Shown here: one piece after another, positions 22,432 to 33,640 of the stretch
Position numbering within the stretch: the first letter of the stretch is position 1
Layout of the letters: each line of letters begins with the position of its first letter
Source: Petrolisthes cinctipes
Lineage: Eukaryota > Arthropoda > Malacostraca > Decapoda > Porcellanidae
Assembly (NCBI GenBank): GCA_033782935.1
Contig: JAWQEG010000287.1
Location: forward strand, 806,001-870,000
Direction: 5' to 3'
DNA: 64,000 nt
Notes under the pieces: model-generated
The model's input: the letters and a program-made list of their open reading frames with translations, nothing else
Told to the model about the DNA's origin: nothing
Database searches by the model: none
Program-made: the position numbers and the translations under genes

Positions 22432-22800
22432 CAGCTGGTTTGATTTATTCAACTCGAGATTTGCATTCAGTAATAAATTCACTAGGGATGGCTATGGACT
22501 TCATTTGGAACAACAAAACAAATTTTGCATGATATGTTTGATACAGCCATGTCAATGAAAGTTTGTGGAGTGAAACAAAATATGTACCAGTTTCAAAAAG
22601 GACTTTTTGTGTATTCCAAATCTTTGCCCAAACTATATGAAATGCTGAAAGAAAAATATGGCATTTCATATATACACACACATAGGCTAAATCAGGATGT
22701 TATAGAACACTTGTTTTGCAGTCTAAAACAAATGGGAGGTACTTATGAACATCCATCACCTGGAGTGGAGGAAACGTGGTCTCTAGGGAATAGTTGGAGG
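22432..22800 (+). pseudogene. P-element/THAP9-type transposase C-terminal remnant
   Basis: Translated blocks SWFDLFNSRFAFSN, GYGLHLEQQNK, MYQFQKGLFVYSKSLPKLYEML, KYGISYI and HRLNQDVIEHLF follow the order of the C-terminal part of P-element transposases. The LNQDxxEHxF block carries the last acidic catalytic residue of the family. A frameshift near 22525 and absence of the THAP and N-terminal catalytic regions make it a fragment. It lies in the sense direction inside the BEL element. Downstream sequence to about 23160 has no clear homology. Confidence 0.78.
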
Positions 22801-23410
22801 AAATGTGGGGGTAGCTGGGGATAGGTGATTGCCAGAAACTTCCCAAATACTGGACACCAAGTCTAATTTCATCCCTATTGTATGCAAAACCTGTTACAAT
22901 TGCACATCAATTCGAACAGTTAAGATGACTGCTAAGCTTTTCATTTTACTTTACCTTGACAAGACACTCACAAAGAGAAAGAGATCAGGATTCTGTATCG
23001 GTGGGGAAGACATGAAATTTTATGTTGCAACCCTTTCTTCCTACAGAATCACACCCACACACTGCACATGCAGTTGCATGGCATTTTCGCACTGGGCACT
23101 TGGTCGACACTATAGAGAGATGACCTGTATCACCTTTGACCTACTGTCAACTGACTAGAAAATGAGCCTGTTTATCACTGTTTGGCAACTTGTTCTGTGG
23201 TGTATCCTCGCCGTGACGTCATGCGCGAGCGGGACACATTTTTGCCCTTGTATGACAAGACCTGATAGTCTTATTGGTCTTGCACAGAGCGATACCGGTG
23301 GTTATCCTCGTATCCCTCGTCAGGCAGCCTTAGCCTCGTCCCAGAATTGGCGGGTACGGATCAGGGATGGCTTATTTTAGTTCCCTGTCCGTTGTAAATA
23401 TTCCTTATTT

Positions 23411-23425
23411 TTGGTGGGGGGAATA
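23411..23425 (+). promoter_or_regulatory. BEL/Pao polypurine tract
   Basis: TTGGTGGGGGGAATA directly precedes the 3' LTR; purine-rich, as required to prime plus-strand DNA. Confidence 0.75.
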
Positions 23426-23913
23426 TGTCGGGATTTTGGATAAATCTCCAACCCGACAGTAAAGTGTGCATATTTATGTATATATATTTATGATGTATAT
23501 ATATTATATGTAACGTGTGTAAATAGATATTTGCCTATGGGCGTTCGAACACACATAGACGTGTCTCAGTATGTGCAGCTTCGAACGCCACCAGTTGAGT
23601 TGGGTGGTGGATACCCACCACGCAGTCAGTCGTACAGTAACCACCACGAACAACACACTCCTTCAGTCCGATCAGCCAACAATTCAAATATCAACATTTT
23701 AGTCTTCACCAAGCTACATCGCCATCATCCAGCCACATCAGTCACATAAGTACACTTATAGCATATTTTGGGGCCTCATATATGTCTATTTAGTGTGCTT
23801 ATCATTCATCTCCACCATAACATCGAAGGTAAATTCATCCATCACAACTATCCCATCTTAACGTAATATACAGTCCACTAAATATAAAGTAAAAATCATG
23901 TAAATTTGGGATA
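23426..23913 (+). repeat. BEL/Pao 3' LTR
   Basis: Same 488-bp length as the 5' LTR, TGTC...GGGATA, followed by the AATAA target duplication. Confidence 0.93.
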
Positions 23914-23918
23914 AATAA

Positions 23919-24595
23919 TATTCGACAGGTTTTTTTTGAACTCGTCTAAATAGCTAACAGCACAATCATTCAACAGCTATTCCTCACGTAAGTAGTATTC
24001 GCCCCATCCACCAATCACAATTAATCTATAAGATATGATGCACGACCTTGTAGGTAAAAGGGATCTCAGAGGTCGAATAAAATGGTTTCGTTGAAGCCAT
24101 AGAAAAAAATTTATCAGTGTCAAAAATCAAATGAACTTGTTAAGGAAAGCATTTTATAACAAATGTCACTTAACCCCCTAAGCCTGGTAGATGCACATAG
24201 TATATTACTATGGCTGTTGCCAGACAAGTCTACTCTGGCTAACGTTAGACTACTTTACTTTTCACAGGGAGATCCCTTGTGGCTGATTGTTTTCTCTAAG
24301 TGTAAACAGTTGGAAAACTAATCCATATAAGATGTAACTGACAGATAGTAATGTAATCATAACATATAATGTGATACATTATGAAATAAGTGAATGCTAC
24401 TGTATTATCTTCTTAACAGTGAGGAATCTCATCAATATATGTAATTATTAATGAGCAATATCTATTTAACATAAATTCCTTACATCAAGGTAAAATATAA
24501 AGCGAAACATACTTGTAAAAAAAATAAAAAATAAAAATATAAAAAAGTCACATTGCAAACATTGTCATTAAAAAGTGTGAAGACAGATGTTATTT
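23919..24595. other. No gene seen
   Basis: AT-rich sequence without a supported ORF, RNA gene or clear repeat. Confidence 0.6.
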
Positions 24596-24596
24596 G

Positions 24597-24724
24597 AGCC
24601 CCGTCCACACAGGCAGAGTCTGTCTGCCTCAGACACCAGACTGAAGCAAGTCAGAGGCGACCAAGCTAGCAGTGAGCAGAGAAAACCCTCTGTGATAAAC
24701 AGTGTCTGCCCGTGTGGACAGGAC
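24597..24724. mobile_element. Small MITE with GTCCACAC ends
   Basis: Left CCCCGTCCACACAGGCAGAGTCTG and right CAGTGTCTGCCCGTGTGGACAGG pair as imperfect inverted repeats of about 26 bp around a 75-bp core. The GTCCACAC ends recall the foldback arms at 28390 and 30686. A target duplication is not clear. Confidence 0.65.
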
Positions 24725-24725
24725 C

Positions 24726-26660
24726 TACTTTCCGATTACATTGGGTAGTATGACATAGTGTCTGAGTCCGTGAATAAAACCTTGATTCGCTTGTAAAGAA
24801 TCTCCGGATATATAAATGGTATACAAATTATATAGGACACAGATAATTGGAAATGAGCACTTGCTTGGTGGATTTCCACGATTAGAATAATATTTATATA
24901 ATTAATAACCTTATGACATGCAGTGTGATAATTTTGTCTGCGTATCTTTCATTTTCTCACTGATAACTTATCCTCTCGCCCCTATATGAGCTACATTGTA
25001 ATGTATGAAGTTCCTAAATACAAATTTTTGTTTTAACTTTGTCAATCATAATGATTTATTCTTTGTGCGCTTGCATGAATATTGTCACTCATCACACTTC
25101 AGCTGCAATTTGGGACCTAATGTGTAATCGGTAATTAAGCAAACTAGCGACAGTTCAACAATAGACGTAAAATCATCCAAAATAACCATATATTAAAGTT
25201 CCTACATAAACACGGAAACTGTATTTTTTTTATTGACAGCGTGAAATATGCTTGACTGCATTACACGTCAAGAATACATATTCCTACTTTAACGATGAGT
25301 GCATGATAAATTACATGACTATTTGTAAATAACAAAACTGTAGCGATATTACTCCAGAAAACTGAGCGTAAATTGTCACTTAGTCAAAGTAAATTTAGCA
25401 GTTAAAGTAATGTCAAAAAAATATATATTCTCACTCTCTCTCTTCGTTTTCTCCTCTCCCTTACACGTTCTATATCATGATCCCTCTCTGCCTCCCACAT
25501 TATAACGATCTCCCTCACCCACACCCATGCTAAATGTGTGCTTCTCGCCGCCTAACACCATATATACTTTTCATTGGTTGCAGTAGGGTGTTCATAATAA
25601 TATGGTCATTAGCCGTATGTCAAATAACATACAGAACCATACTATTCACATCTACTTATCGGGTTTACAGCAAGGCGAAGATAGAGGAAGTGAAGTGGTT
25701 CACTGTGAAGATATCCTTTTGCCACTTTGTAGGAATCATACCAGCCACTATTGTATCAGTGGTAATTGTGTCTAGTGGTAATTAATATTATGTAATGTTT
25801 ACACGGTTATTACAGCCTTTATTAAGGAACCAACATAATATTACAATATATAATTTTGAAACTCGAGGAAATTATATTGTGGCAACACCGGGTTATATAT
25901 TTGTTGCCAATAATTCGATTTTTTCCTTCGATATTTACGCCTATCTAAGAACTTTTGATTACATTTTATGATCTCATATGGCAGTGTATACATCAATAAT
26001 ACATATATGCATTCGTATCCTTGTTTAATATATGCCCTGAAATCACAATCGACCAATCACAATCGTTGTAAGATATCCCTGCCAACTACTCAAAGTATTA
26101 CCAGATAAACATGCGAGCCCCTGAGCGAGGGTAGGGTGTCTAGAACATTGACAGACTGTACAGCCACAATGAAATATCCACCAACACTTTCCTTCCATCG
26201 TAGTAAATATCTTGGTATTAAAGAACAACACATGTATGATTTTGCAAAACCTCATAATAATAATTGAGGGGGTTGAGTTGACGTAAAGTGTAGTATGGTT
26301 ATATATTGATATGATAATGATTTATTTGCACGATAGAAGGAAGGTGTCTGTGGTTATTTGATTGTGGCTGTACATACACTCTTTTCAACACTTCTCTTTG
26401 AAAATTGGATAAAATACTTAACTCGCACACCTATCATGGATTTCAATACTGTATTTCTCACCCTGTCAGTCCTTCTGCAGCTTCAACCTCTTTTCAGCAT
26501 ATGCATTTCTAGAGCTGTTACTCTAGATTATTCATATTCAAAGTAGATCAAAGATCCACAACCATATGATAATATGGATATTAACATTCCATGCAATCTG
26601 TTTGCAGCTTCTGTACTTTAGTTGTATATTTGTAAAACTATGTAGTGTTTCTAGTTCTCA
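24726..26660. other. No gene seen
   Basis: AT-rich; includes a CTCTC-rich patch at about 25430-25470. The short ORF at 25534-25785 looks hydrophobic but has no family signature. Confidence 0.55.
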
Positions 26661-26666
26661 TCTATA

Positions 26667-27082
26667 TTGGCTGCTGATGATAGCAAAGCTGTAGTGTCAC
26701 CAATAGTGAGTAGTGGGGAGGTTGAAGAAGACCCAGACGACACACCTTGCCACCAGTACCCCTCTAAGACTAAAAAGAAGATATGTCGAAGATCTTTACC
26801 TTACCTTTACGTTACCCCAGGGAGACAGAGGAACTTCGATAAAACTTGTACATCTTATACAGTAAGGAGGGACAGGTGCTGGAACAACAAGTACTTGAGA
26901 CAGAGTACCTCACCAGATTGGCAAAAATTCATCTTGAATATACAATCTGCCGGGACTATAAACTGCCAGAAGCAGCACTAAATTATGAGTTGTTCGGAAA
27001 AGAGCTAGGGATTACAGTGTGGATTCAGATAGGTTACATCTATTGTAGGCCGAAAATAATCTGTCTATTTTTTCTTTTATAA
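26667..27082 (+). pseudogene. Unrecognised ORF pair, possible transposon DNA-binding fragment
   Basis: Two overlapping frames: 26667-26981 begins MAADDSKAVVSPIV with an acidic EVEEDPDDT stretch. 26846-27082 reads EGQVLEQQVLETEYLTRL then AKIHLEYTICRDYKLPEAAL, a helical, charged pattern. The second frame looks as if it continues the first after a frameshift near 26850. The composition resembles small accessory DNA-binding proteins of transposons, but I do not recognise the family. A poly-A-type AATAAAATAC signal follows at about 27080. Confidence 0.35.
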
Positions 27083-27177
27083 TAAAATACTAGTGAATGT
27101 AACAACCCAGTGTTTATTTTCTCGCCCTGTCTTGAGATAAAATATTTTCAATACATTTCAAGATTTATATAAATTAA

Positions 27178-27465
27178 GGGGGTGTATAGCACATTGTTTT
27201 GGGTGGTAAATTAGGAGCAAATGATTCCTCCAAATTATTCCAGGCAACAGGATACCATTATTTTTCTTCATCTGGGTCTGTTCACTGGCAAACTTTGGAG
27301 GAATCACCTTAAGGGGGTAATTCACTTTTGTTACTTTGGAGGGCCATGATTCCTCCAATGTATGCCAGGAAACAGAACAAGAAGAACAAAAATAATGGTG
27401 TTTTGTTGCTTGGAATAGATTGGAGGAATCAGTTTCTCCAGATTTACCAACACTGTACTTCCCCC
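27178..27465. mobile_element. TTAA-flanked foldback MITE
   Basis: TTAA at 27174-27177 and 27466-27469 brackets a 288-bp imperfect palindrome starting GGGGG and ending CCCCC. Arms share TGATTCCTCCAA, CCATTATTTTT, and TTGGAGGAATCA blocks. TTAA target and G-run ends suggest mobilisation by a piggyBac-type or Kolobok-type transposase. Confidence 0.85.
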
Positions 27466-27469
27466 TTAA

Positions 27470-28229
27470 TGAAACTGAAGTCGACTTGTAAGCAAGATCA
27501 AGGTCAAAGTACCTTGTAATTTAAAGCCAACCTACTTTGTGAAAATAGAGTATAATATATTTGTGGTTGTCCTGTACTGAACTTATTTGGAAGTAAACAA
27601 TACTTATGAACTCTTAAATTTGAGCCAATATGTGCCTACCATAGGCCATAATCCCAATAATAGTATTAGTTTACCAAGACGATATCCATGAAAAAAAATG
27701 TTTTTCATCATAAGTTTTAATATTTAATATTAGTGCAGTACAATTCTAAAAAGAATTTTTAACAGCTTTGTGTGTAACTAAATAGCTGGTAAATTTTGGA
27801 TTTCCTGAATACAGTACTTACATCTACTAGTACATTTTTTTTTATTATTAGTCAGAACACAAACTCAGCTGGAACACACATAATGTGTTATGGGTAGTGT
27901 TCCTTGAGCAGCAGCAGAACATCTGTACTGTATATTGGTTTCATGCTGCTCGTCAACTGGCCTTCCCACTTCTTTTTTCTCCTGATCCCACTCCCCTGCT
28001 TTACCTTAGTGAATCCCCTATGTTCTCTTTGACACACCTGATGCACTTCAGTAACACCAATTACTTTACCTCATATAATGTTTCTTCTTTATAGTTTTCC
28101 TTATAATTTCCCAACTCGACTCGTTTCCTTTCTATCATTCCCATGCTTGTCTTAATGTCAAACTATTACCAAAGGGACAAGGAAAATCATGTACATCTTA
28201 CTCATTTCCATATTATTACAATGCTTTTA
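27470..28229. other. No gene seen
   Basis: AT-rich spacer; nothing supported. Confidence 0.55.
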
Positions 28230-28386
28230 TTGTCATATATGTATGGATGGTTGTATGAGAGAGATGAAAGCCAAAGTGAATGGCCTGGTGGCGACAATGA
28301 ATGAAGTAAATTGGTCCTTGGTGGTAAGTTTATTTGCAGATGATACTGTGCTGATGGCTGAGAGTGAAAGGGAGTTACATAAGGCC
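28230..28386 (+). pseudogene. LINE reverse-transcriptase fragment, left half
   Basis: Reads MREMKAKVNGLVATMNEVNW, then SLFADDTVLMAESERELHK. The FADD box is the non-LTR RT catalytic motif. The next expected residues (VVNEFQSVCKRRKLKVNVGK) appear at 30687-30802, so this gene was split by the foldback/Merlin nest. Confidence 0.85.
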
Positions 28387-28829
28387 CGTCCACACGATCG
28401 ATCAGTGCTCGCGAACACAAGCGAGCTGTTTGCCTGTCGACGAGCTTACCGCTTGTGTTCGCTAGCACACCAGCAAACTGCCCGTGCTGGTGGTGGCTAC
28501 CCAGTAGTATGACGTCGCTGCCACACACACGAGCTTCCTATGGAGCCAGTATTGTCAGTATTATCGCTGGCAACCGAGCAACATGTGAAATGTATTTGGG
28601 TCCATTCTCATGTACTTTATGAAGTCATTCGTATTCCCAGCTTTTAATTCCCAACTGTTTTCTTTTAATTAGCCAGTCTTAACACCATTTGTCTTTCTGC
28701 ACTGTGTTCTTTTTCTTTCTCACGCACATAGCAATTATTAGGTGCTACTATAGCGTGAGGTCTACCGCCATATATCGCCTACCCAGGTGCAGCCTGAGGT
28801 CTACCTGGTGACGTGCATCCCTCCGGGAC

Positions 28830-29105
28830 GCATATTATCCAAGTCTGGAAGGGTATATGTCAGTGCTTGATTTGGTTAGGTTAAGGTTAGGTCCAGTTTA
28901 GGTTAGTTTAGGTTAGGTCAGGTTAGGTTAGGTCAGGTAAGGTTCGGTTTAATTTAGGTAAAATAAGCTGGGAAAGAGAATGAAACTATTTCAAAGATTA
29001 TCCCATGGTTGGTTTTATCGTTATAACCCAAACGTTATTCTCCTTCCAACCGCCAGGATTTTGGCCCAGCAGTAAGCGGTAGCCCGCCAGACTTGGATAA
29101 TATGC
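28830..29105. mobile_element. MITE inside Merlin's left TIR, 9-bp TSD
   Basis: GCATATTATCCAAGTCTGG at the left end is inverted at the right end (CCAGACTTGGATAATATGC). CTCCGGGAC flanks both sides (28821-28829 and 29106-29114), a 9-bp duplication. The TSD length suggests a Mutator-like mobiliser. Its core holds TTAGG-type repeats. Confidence 0.9.
28877..28966 (+). repeat. Degenerate TTAGG array in the MITE
   Basis: Runs of GGTTA/GGTTAGGTCA/GGTTTA give a degenerate form of TTAGG, the usual arthropod telomere unit. It is interstitial and inside a mobile element. Confidence 0.7.
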
Positions 29106-29299
29106 CTCCGGGACCTGCTACCGTGAGTTCTATCGCCACTTGTCGCCTACCCAGGTCAACCGCGGCATTATTTATTTTAGCGATAAACACATAATTTGTA
29201 CATATCCTAGGAATGACTCGAATAGATAATTGGATTTCTAATTACATTCATATTAAAGGAAGAAACGTAAAAATACACATATATTTCCATACATTTATT

Positions 29300-30385
29300 C
29301 TAGCGATACACAATTCGTATATCTTCTAAGAATGAGACAAATAGATCATTGGAATTTTTTCTCATCACTTTCCAGCAAAAACAATCAAGATGAGTCTGGA
29401 ACAGCTGACGACCAATACCTCTCATTCTCTTCAGAATCATCATTTTAGCGTGCAACCATGATCGCTCAATTGCCTGTGTGTGTGTTCCTGTCGCTGGATC
29501 CATATAATGTTGCTGGTGGTTCACCGTAGAATGCTGGTACCCAATGGCATTTAGGTTGCTATAAGCAGGCCACTCATCTGAATGAATCACCGAACCATAT
29601 GCACATTCCCTTTCAATAATAGGGATTAGAGTGTTGCGGTCACGCCGTTCCACCCAAAAGTACCGACAGTCTGAGCCTTGTTTAAGACCAAAAATCGTTT
29701 CTGTTGTTTTCTTTTGCTGCGTCCCTGTTCTCGGAAAGAGGAGCGTTGTCTCCATTCAGCAACCTTCCTCGGTTGTACTTCCGTCGACCAGCAAATCTTG
29801 CCTCATCAATTTGGATGGGGTTATCTGTTGTTCCGACCATCTTTCCTCGTCGTTGATGAGAAACTATGGCTGTACACACCTCTCGGCACATGTTGAACCA
29901 GTCAGTTACAGTATTGGCAGATTTTCCTGTGAGAGTCGTTACTGTGGACATTGGTATTTCCAATACAAAGAGAAATATTAATTCTAATATTTCACACCGG
30001 ATCAGGTTGCAGTGCAATTTGTTATTCATGTCCGTATAATGGAAAAATGCATTTCCTGTACGCACAGACCGTGTGGTTTGACACCCCTTTCGAGGGCAAC
30101 GTAACACAGGCTTGAATTCTCCTCGTCTGTTACGCTTCTTGCTTCTTGAACTGTATCCAAGAGATTGTGCTCTCTTAAAAAGGCGAGTGCTGTTTCTTCT
30201 GTCAGAATGACTCTTCTATAAAACTCCTTCAGCAACATTTTGATATACCCTGGATCGATGTTGACTATTTCAGGCCAAGGAGGAATCTGATTTAGGAGCT
30301 CCATTTGCTTCCTTTTATATGGCTGCACCTGGGTAGGCGACAAGTGGCGGTAGATTTTAAGCAAGCAGGTCCCGGAGGGACGCAC
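29300..30385 (-). pseudogene. Merlin transposase, frameshifted
   Basis: Three overlapping minus-strand segments. 30385-30026 is the N-terminal helical region. 30107-29682 contains GNAFFHYTDMN, then IQIDEARFAGRRKYNRGR (first catalytic Asp). 29755-29300 contains FWVERRDRNTLIPII, VIHSDEWPAYSNL (second Asp) and HTQAIERSWLHAK (Glu). The order and spacing match the ISXO2-like DDE transposase domain of Merlin. All three catalytic residues are present, but at least two frameshifts separate the parts. Confidence 0.88.
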
Positions 30386-30686
30386 ATCACCCGGTAGACC
30401 TCAGGCTGCACCTGGGTAGGCGACATATGGCGGTAGACCTCACGCTATAGTAGCACCAATTATTATGCTAAACAGCGCTATACACTTGCGTTCCTTCTTA
30501 TTAGGCACCATAGTTATCGTACCTCTCCCGACCCATTCGACCACCTACTCTGGCTCCTGCCCGGCTGTGACTGGTCAGACGTTTGTTTGGACACCACAAC
30601 AAGTGTGCCCGCCGCGTGCACAAGCGGTAAGCCCGTAAACAGGCGAACAGCTCACTTGTGTTCGCGAGCACTGCTCGATCGTGTGG

Positions 30687-30802
30687 TGAATGAGTTTCAG
30701 TCCGTGTGTAAACGAAGGAAACTTAAGGTGAATGTTGGTAAAAGTAAAGTGATGGAATTTGAGAGAGCAGAAACTGAAGCGATTGACTTTGCTACACAAT
30801 AA
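30687..30802 (+). pseudogene. LINE reverse-transcriptase fragment, right half
   Basis: Reads VVNEFQSVCKRRKLKVNVGKS, then KVMEFERAETEAIDFATQ, the thumb-proximal block that follows FADD in these RTs. It continues the fragment at 28230-28386. Confidence 0.82.
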
Positions 30803-30870
30803 TGAAAAAAAAAAGATATGGAGTATTGATGTTGAGTTTTACATTTATTTTAAAAGTAGTCACGGATGAT

Positions 30871-31070
30871 CTACTCTCTCTTTACTCTACCCTGCATATT
30901 TGCATTTTTGTTATTATGGTTTTCACCTTGACCATGTTGGTACACATGAATATTTAAATCCTTCCCACCATTGAGTATTACCAAATTTGTTTCTACTGCA
31001 ATGTTATGCATCACCATGGCAGCTATGATGATATTTTGTGTTGTCTCTATGCTCGTCCTGATTTTCGTAC
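30871..31070 (-). pseudogene. PIF/Harbinger transposase C-terminal fragment
   Basis: The minus frame ends at a TAG at 30871. It reads KIRTSIETTQNIIIAAMVMHN, then IAVETNLVILNGG and a Lys/Asn-rich tail. The IIIAA-xVxHNIAVE block matches the end of the HARBI1-like nuclease domain, which carries the last catalytic region. Upstream it is cut at 31075 by the edge of a large foldback. Confidence 0.7.
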
Positions 31071-32741
31071 CTAAATGAATGGAGCTCTGTGATTGGCTGC
31101 CGTGATGCTGGCCTTCCTAGCCACCTCTTCAAACAGCCAGGCACTAACTCTGCATTTGCAAGACGACATACCTCAACCAATTTATGTGTAGCTCGGCTAT
31201 TATTTAGGTTAAGAATATTTGTCTTACACCATTAAACTCAACATAAATTTGGAACTTAATCACGTTTTCCAAAACATAATACAGTCCAAATAAAAAATAT
31301 TATCGCGAGTTTAACTCAAAACACGGCTTGCAAATGTTTATACAACTTTTTGCATTACAATTTTTTTCCGCATCCATAGGATTTATGTATAAATATAACA
31401 TTCATTCTCATACAAAATTTTCTTGTGAACATGAGTGACATCAGATTTTAGATGAATATAGATATAAGAGAGATACGATACGTTTAATGGGAAGATGGCA
31501 TTCCCGATCTCGAACAAGGATTATATAAAATTCATTTATTTATTTTATTTGCCATTATAGGTTTCCTGCAAACATATTATGTTATATGTTATTCGATAAA
31601 GTGAGGCTTACCTTGTATGGCATACGAAGGGAAGTATTAGATATAAGTAATTAGAGAAACAAAAAGAAAGACTGCAAACGGAGCAATAGGCCTACTTCAC
31701 GCCACAGCCAGCTTGGCACTGAGTGAGGTGAGAAGGTTCTGTTACTGTCACTTCTGTAAAATATGTACAGTCTGTACCACGGTATAATAACTATAGAGAG
31801 GTATACGCATGGGAGCCTTAAAATCATTGCCCGAGAGGGAAGTCTTCTAAAACGCTCAAAACATAGATGGGTTGTGACGTCACGTAGTAAAGCTACTATC
31901 TCTGTGCTCGGTAGTCTCTTTGCCCAATAAATGATAAATAAGTAATTATAAGACATCCTTCTCGCCATTAGTAGGTAGGAGTTGAAGATATATAGTGACT
32001 TATTATTTAAGTTTGGCATTTCATACCGACACATTGAATTCGTAAGGAAATATTAGGGACAATGTCAGCAGATAGATGTGGGTCACGGACAGTGGTAGTG
32101 GATTCGTCAACCTTATTAAGGCCTCCATAGACTATTATTCATGCCTGCGCAAACTAGGTGACTGTGCAATCATTTAAATTTGCCACACACGTGTGATTGA
32201 CCAAAGAGCTTGTTAGATATGGTTCAGTCATTTGCGCAAACCATCAATCACACCCACACACGACGTTTATGCCTGCACAACCACCCAGTTTGTACAGGCA
32301 TGATAGGGTTCTGCTGGAATGGGCTGCAAAGAAGTCTGCAAAGCTTAACAATTCATTACCATTATTTTTCCTGTTGATCTCATAAATTTGGGTAGGTACA
32401 TAGTATTTCCTCTTCTAGATTTTTACATCAAAATCTAAAATTAATAATGATCTCCCTAACTAACTTCTACTTCACACTGACACCCTTTTGGGTATAGGCT
32501 AGGCTACTATATCATCTCCCATCCTATGCTAGTGAGCAAACCACCTCTAAGTATTTCTTTTAATAAAAAATCCTGTAGCCTTCTCCACCCAAGTTATTAT
32601 GGCATTTCATGTTTTCTCTCTAATCCATATTATAAGAAAGAGCATATTTTCTTTTCAAACCATTTATAAAAGTATTGGGAAAGGATGTAACAAAGGCTGA
32701 AATTACATTTTATTCTCATAATATAGCAGTCATATATATAT

Positions 32742-33165
32742 ATATACTGTATTACAAAATTATATATATAATAACTTATTTGGAGGCAATATAGTTAATA
32801 TCAAGTACTCAAGGTGTAAAATAAAGTATCACAAAATTATATACTAACTTCTTTGGACACAGAGTTGTACGGTACTAAAGTTACACTTGACTTCTCTATA
32901 TTAGTATTACAAAAATATATATTATAACTTCTTTGGACACAGAGTTGTATTAAAGTTACAATTGACTACAAGGTATAAAATACTGTATAGTATTACAAAA
33001 TTAAATATTAACTTTTTTGGACACATAATGAGCTTTACTAAAGTTACAATTGACTACTCAAGGTATAAAATATAGGATTACAAAATTATATATATTATGT
33101 TCTTTTCACACACAGAGTTGCACTAAACTTACAATTGACTAAGCGAGGTATAGAATATCACATGT
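32742..33165. repeat. AT-rich tandem repeat, about five units of 80-100 bp
   Basis: Repeated blocks ATTACAAAATTATATAT, AACTTCTTTGGACACAGAG, and CTAAAGTTACAATTGACTAC recur about five times with drift. Inside the P-like element. Confidence 0.75.
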
Positions 33166-33344
33166 TGTGTAAATTAAAGAGCTTATCCTATGTAAAACAT
33201 TTTTTCCTATGTAAAAAAAAAAGTAATATATAGTAAAATAAATATATAAAGTAGCCTATCAGTGGTACATTATATCACATGTACTGTATATTCTATCACA
33301 GAGGAACACTATAAGGTACCATGTACAGTATGCTTACCTATTGT

Positions 33345-33605
33345 ATCACAACACCCTTCAAACCATACAGAACAGAGCCCTAAAGACTATCACAGGCTGC
33401 ACAGCTACCACACCTACAGACCACCTACACTAAGAAACCAAAGTCCTCAAAATCAAGGATCACCTTGACATGAGAGGCACACAAACACTTGCTGCAGCCT
33501 CCACAAACCCACACCATCCACTACACTACATGGCACAACACCCACACACACACACTTGTTGCAGCCTCCACAAACCCACACCATCCACTACACTACATGG
33601 CACAA

Positions 33606-33640
<35 letters not shown>

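Larger units (their letters stand above)
15574..23913 (+). mobile_element. BEL/Pao LTR retrotransposon, complete but inactive
   Basis: Two 488-bp LTRs (15574-16061 and 23426-23913) are flanked by a 5-bp duplication AATAA (15569-15573 and 23914-23918). The internal order gag, protease, RT, RNase H, integrase and DUF5641-like C-terminus is the BEL/Pao polyprotein. A primer-binding site follows the left LTR and a purine tract precedes the right one. A P-element transposase remnant is embedded between the end of pol and the 3' LTR. At least three nonsense codons and one frameshift inactivate it. Confidence 0.93.
28741..30457 (-). mobile_element. Merlin DNA transposon with 8-bp TSD
   Basis: AATTATTA at 28733-28740 is repeated at 30458-30465. 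The ends begin GGTGCTACTATAGCGTGAGG and form near-identical inverted repeats of about 90 bp. Once the MITE in the left arm (28830-29105) is ignored, they extend to about 140 bp. The 8-bp TSD and the IS1016/ISXO2-like transposase fragments are diagnostic of Merlin. It sits in the foldback element that splits the LINE RT. Confidence 0.92.
28387..30686. mobile_element. Foldback element split by Merlin
   Basis: Arms of about 78 bp (28390-28467 and 30609-30686) are inverted and share CCACACGATCGA, CAGTGCTCGCGAACACAAG and GCTTACCGCTTGTG. They directly abut the two halves of the LINE RT fragment. Without the Merlin element (28741-30457) it would be a small non-autonomous element of about 0.6 kb. No clean target duplication could be fixed at its edges. 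Confidence 0.75.

Noticed and set aside
25534..25785. Hydrophobic 83-residue ORF
   Set aside because: Random AT-rich frame; no signal, domain or neighbouring gene support.
28877..28966. Interstitial telomere at a fusion point
   Set aside because: The repeats are degenerate and lie entirely inside a MITE with a 9-bp target duplication.
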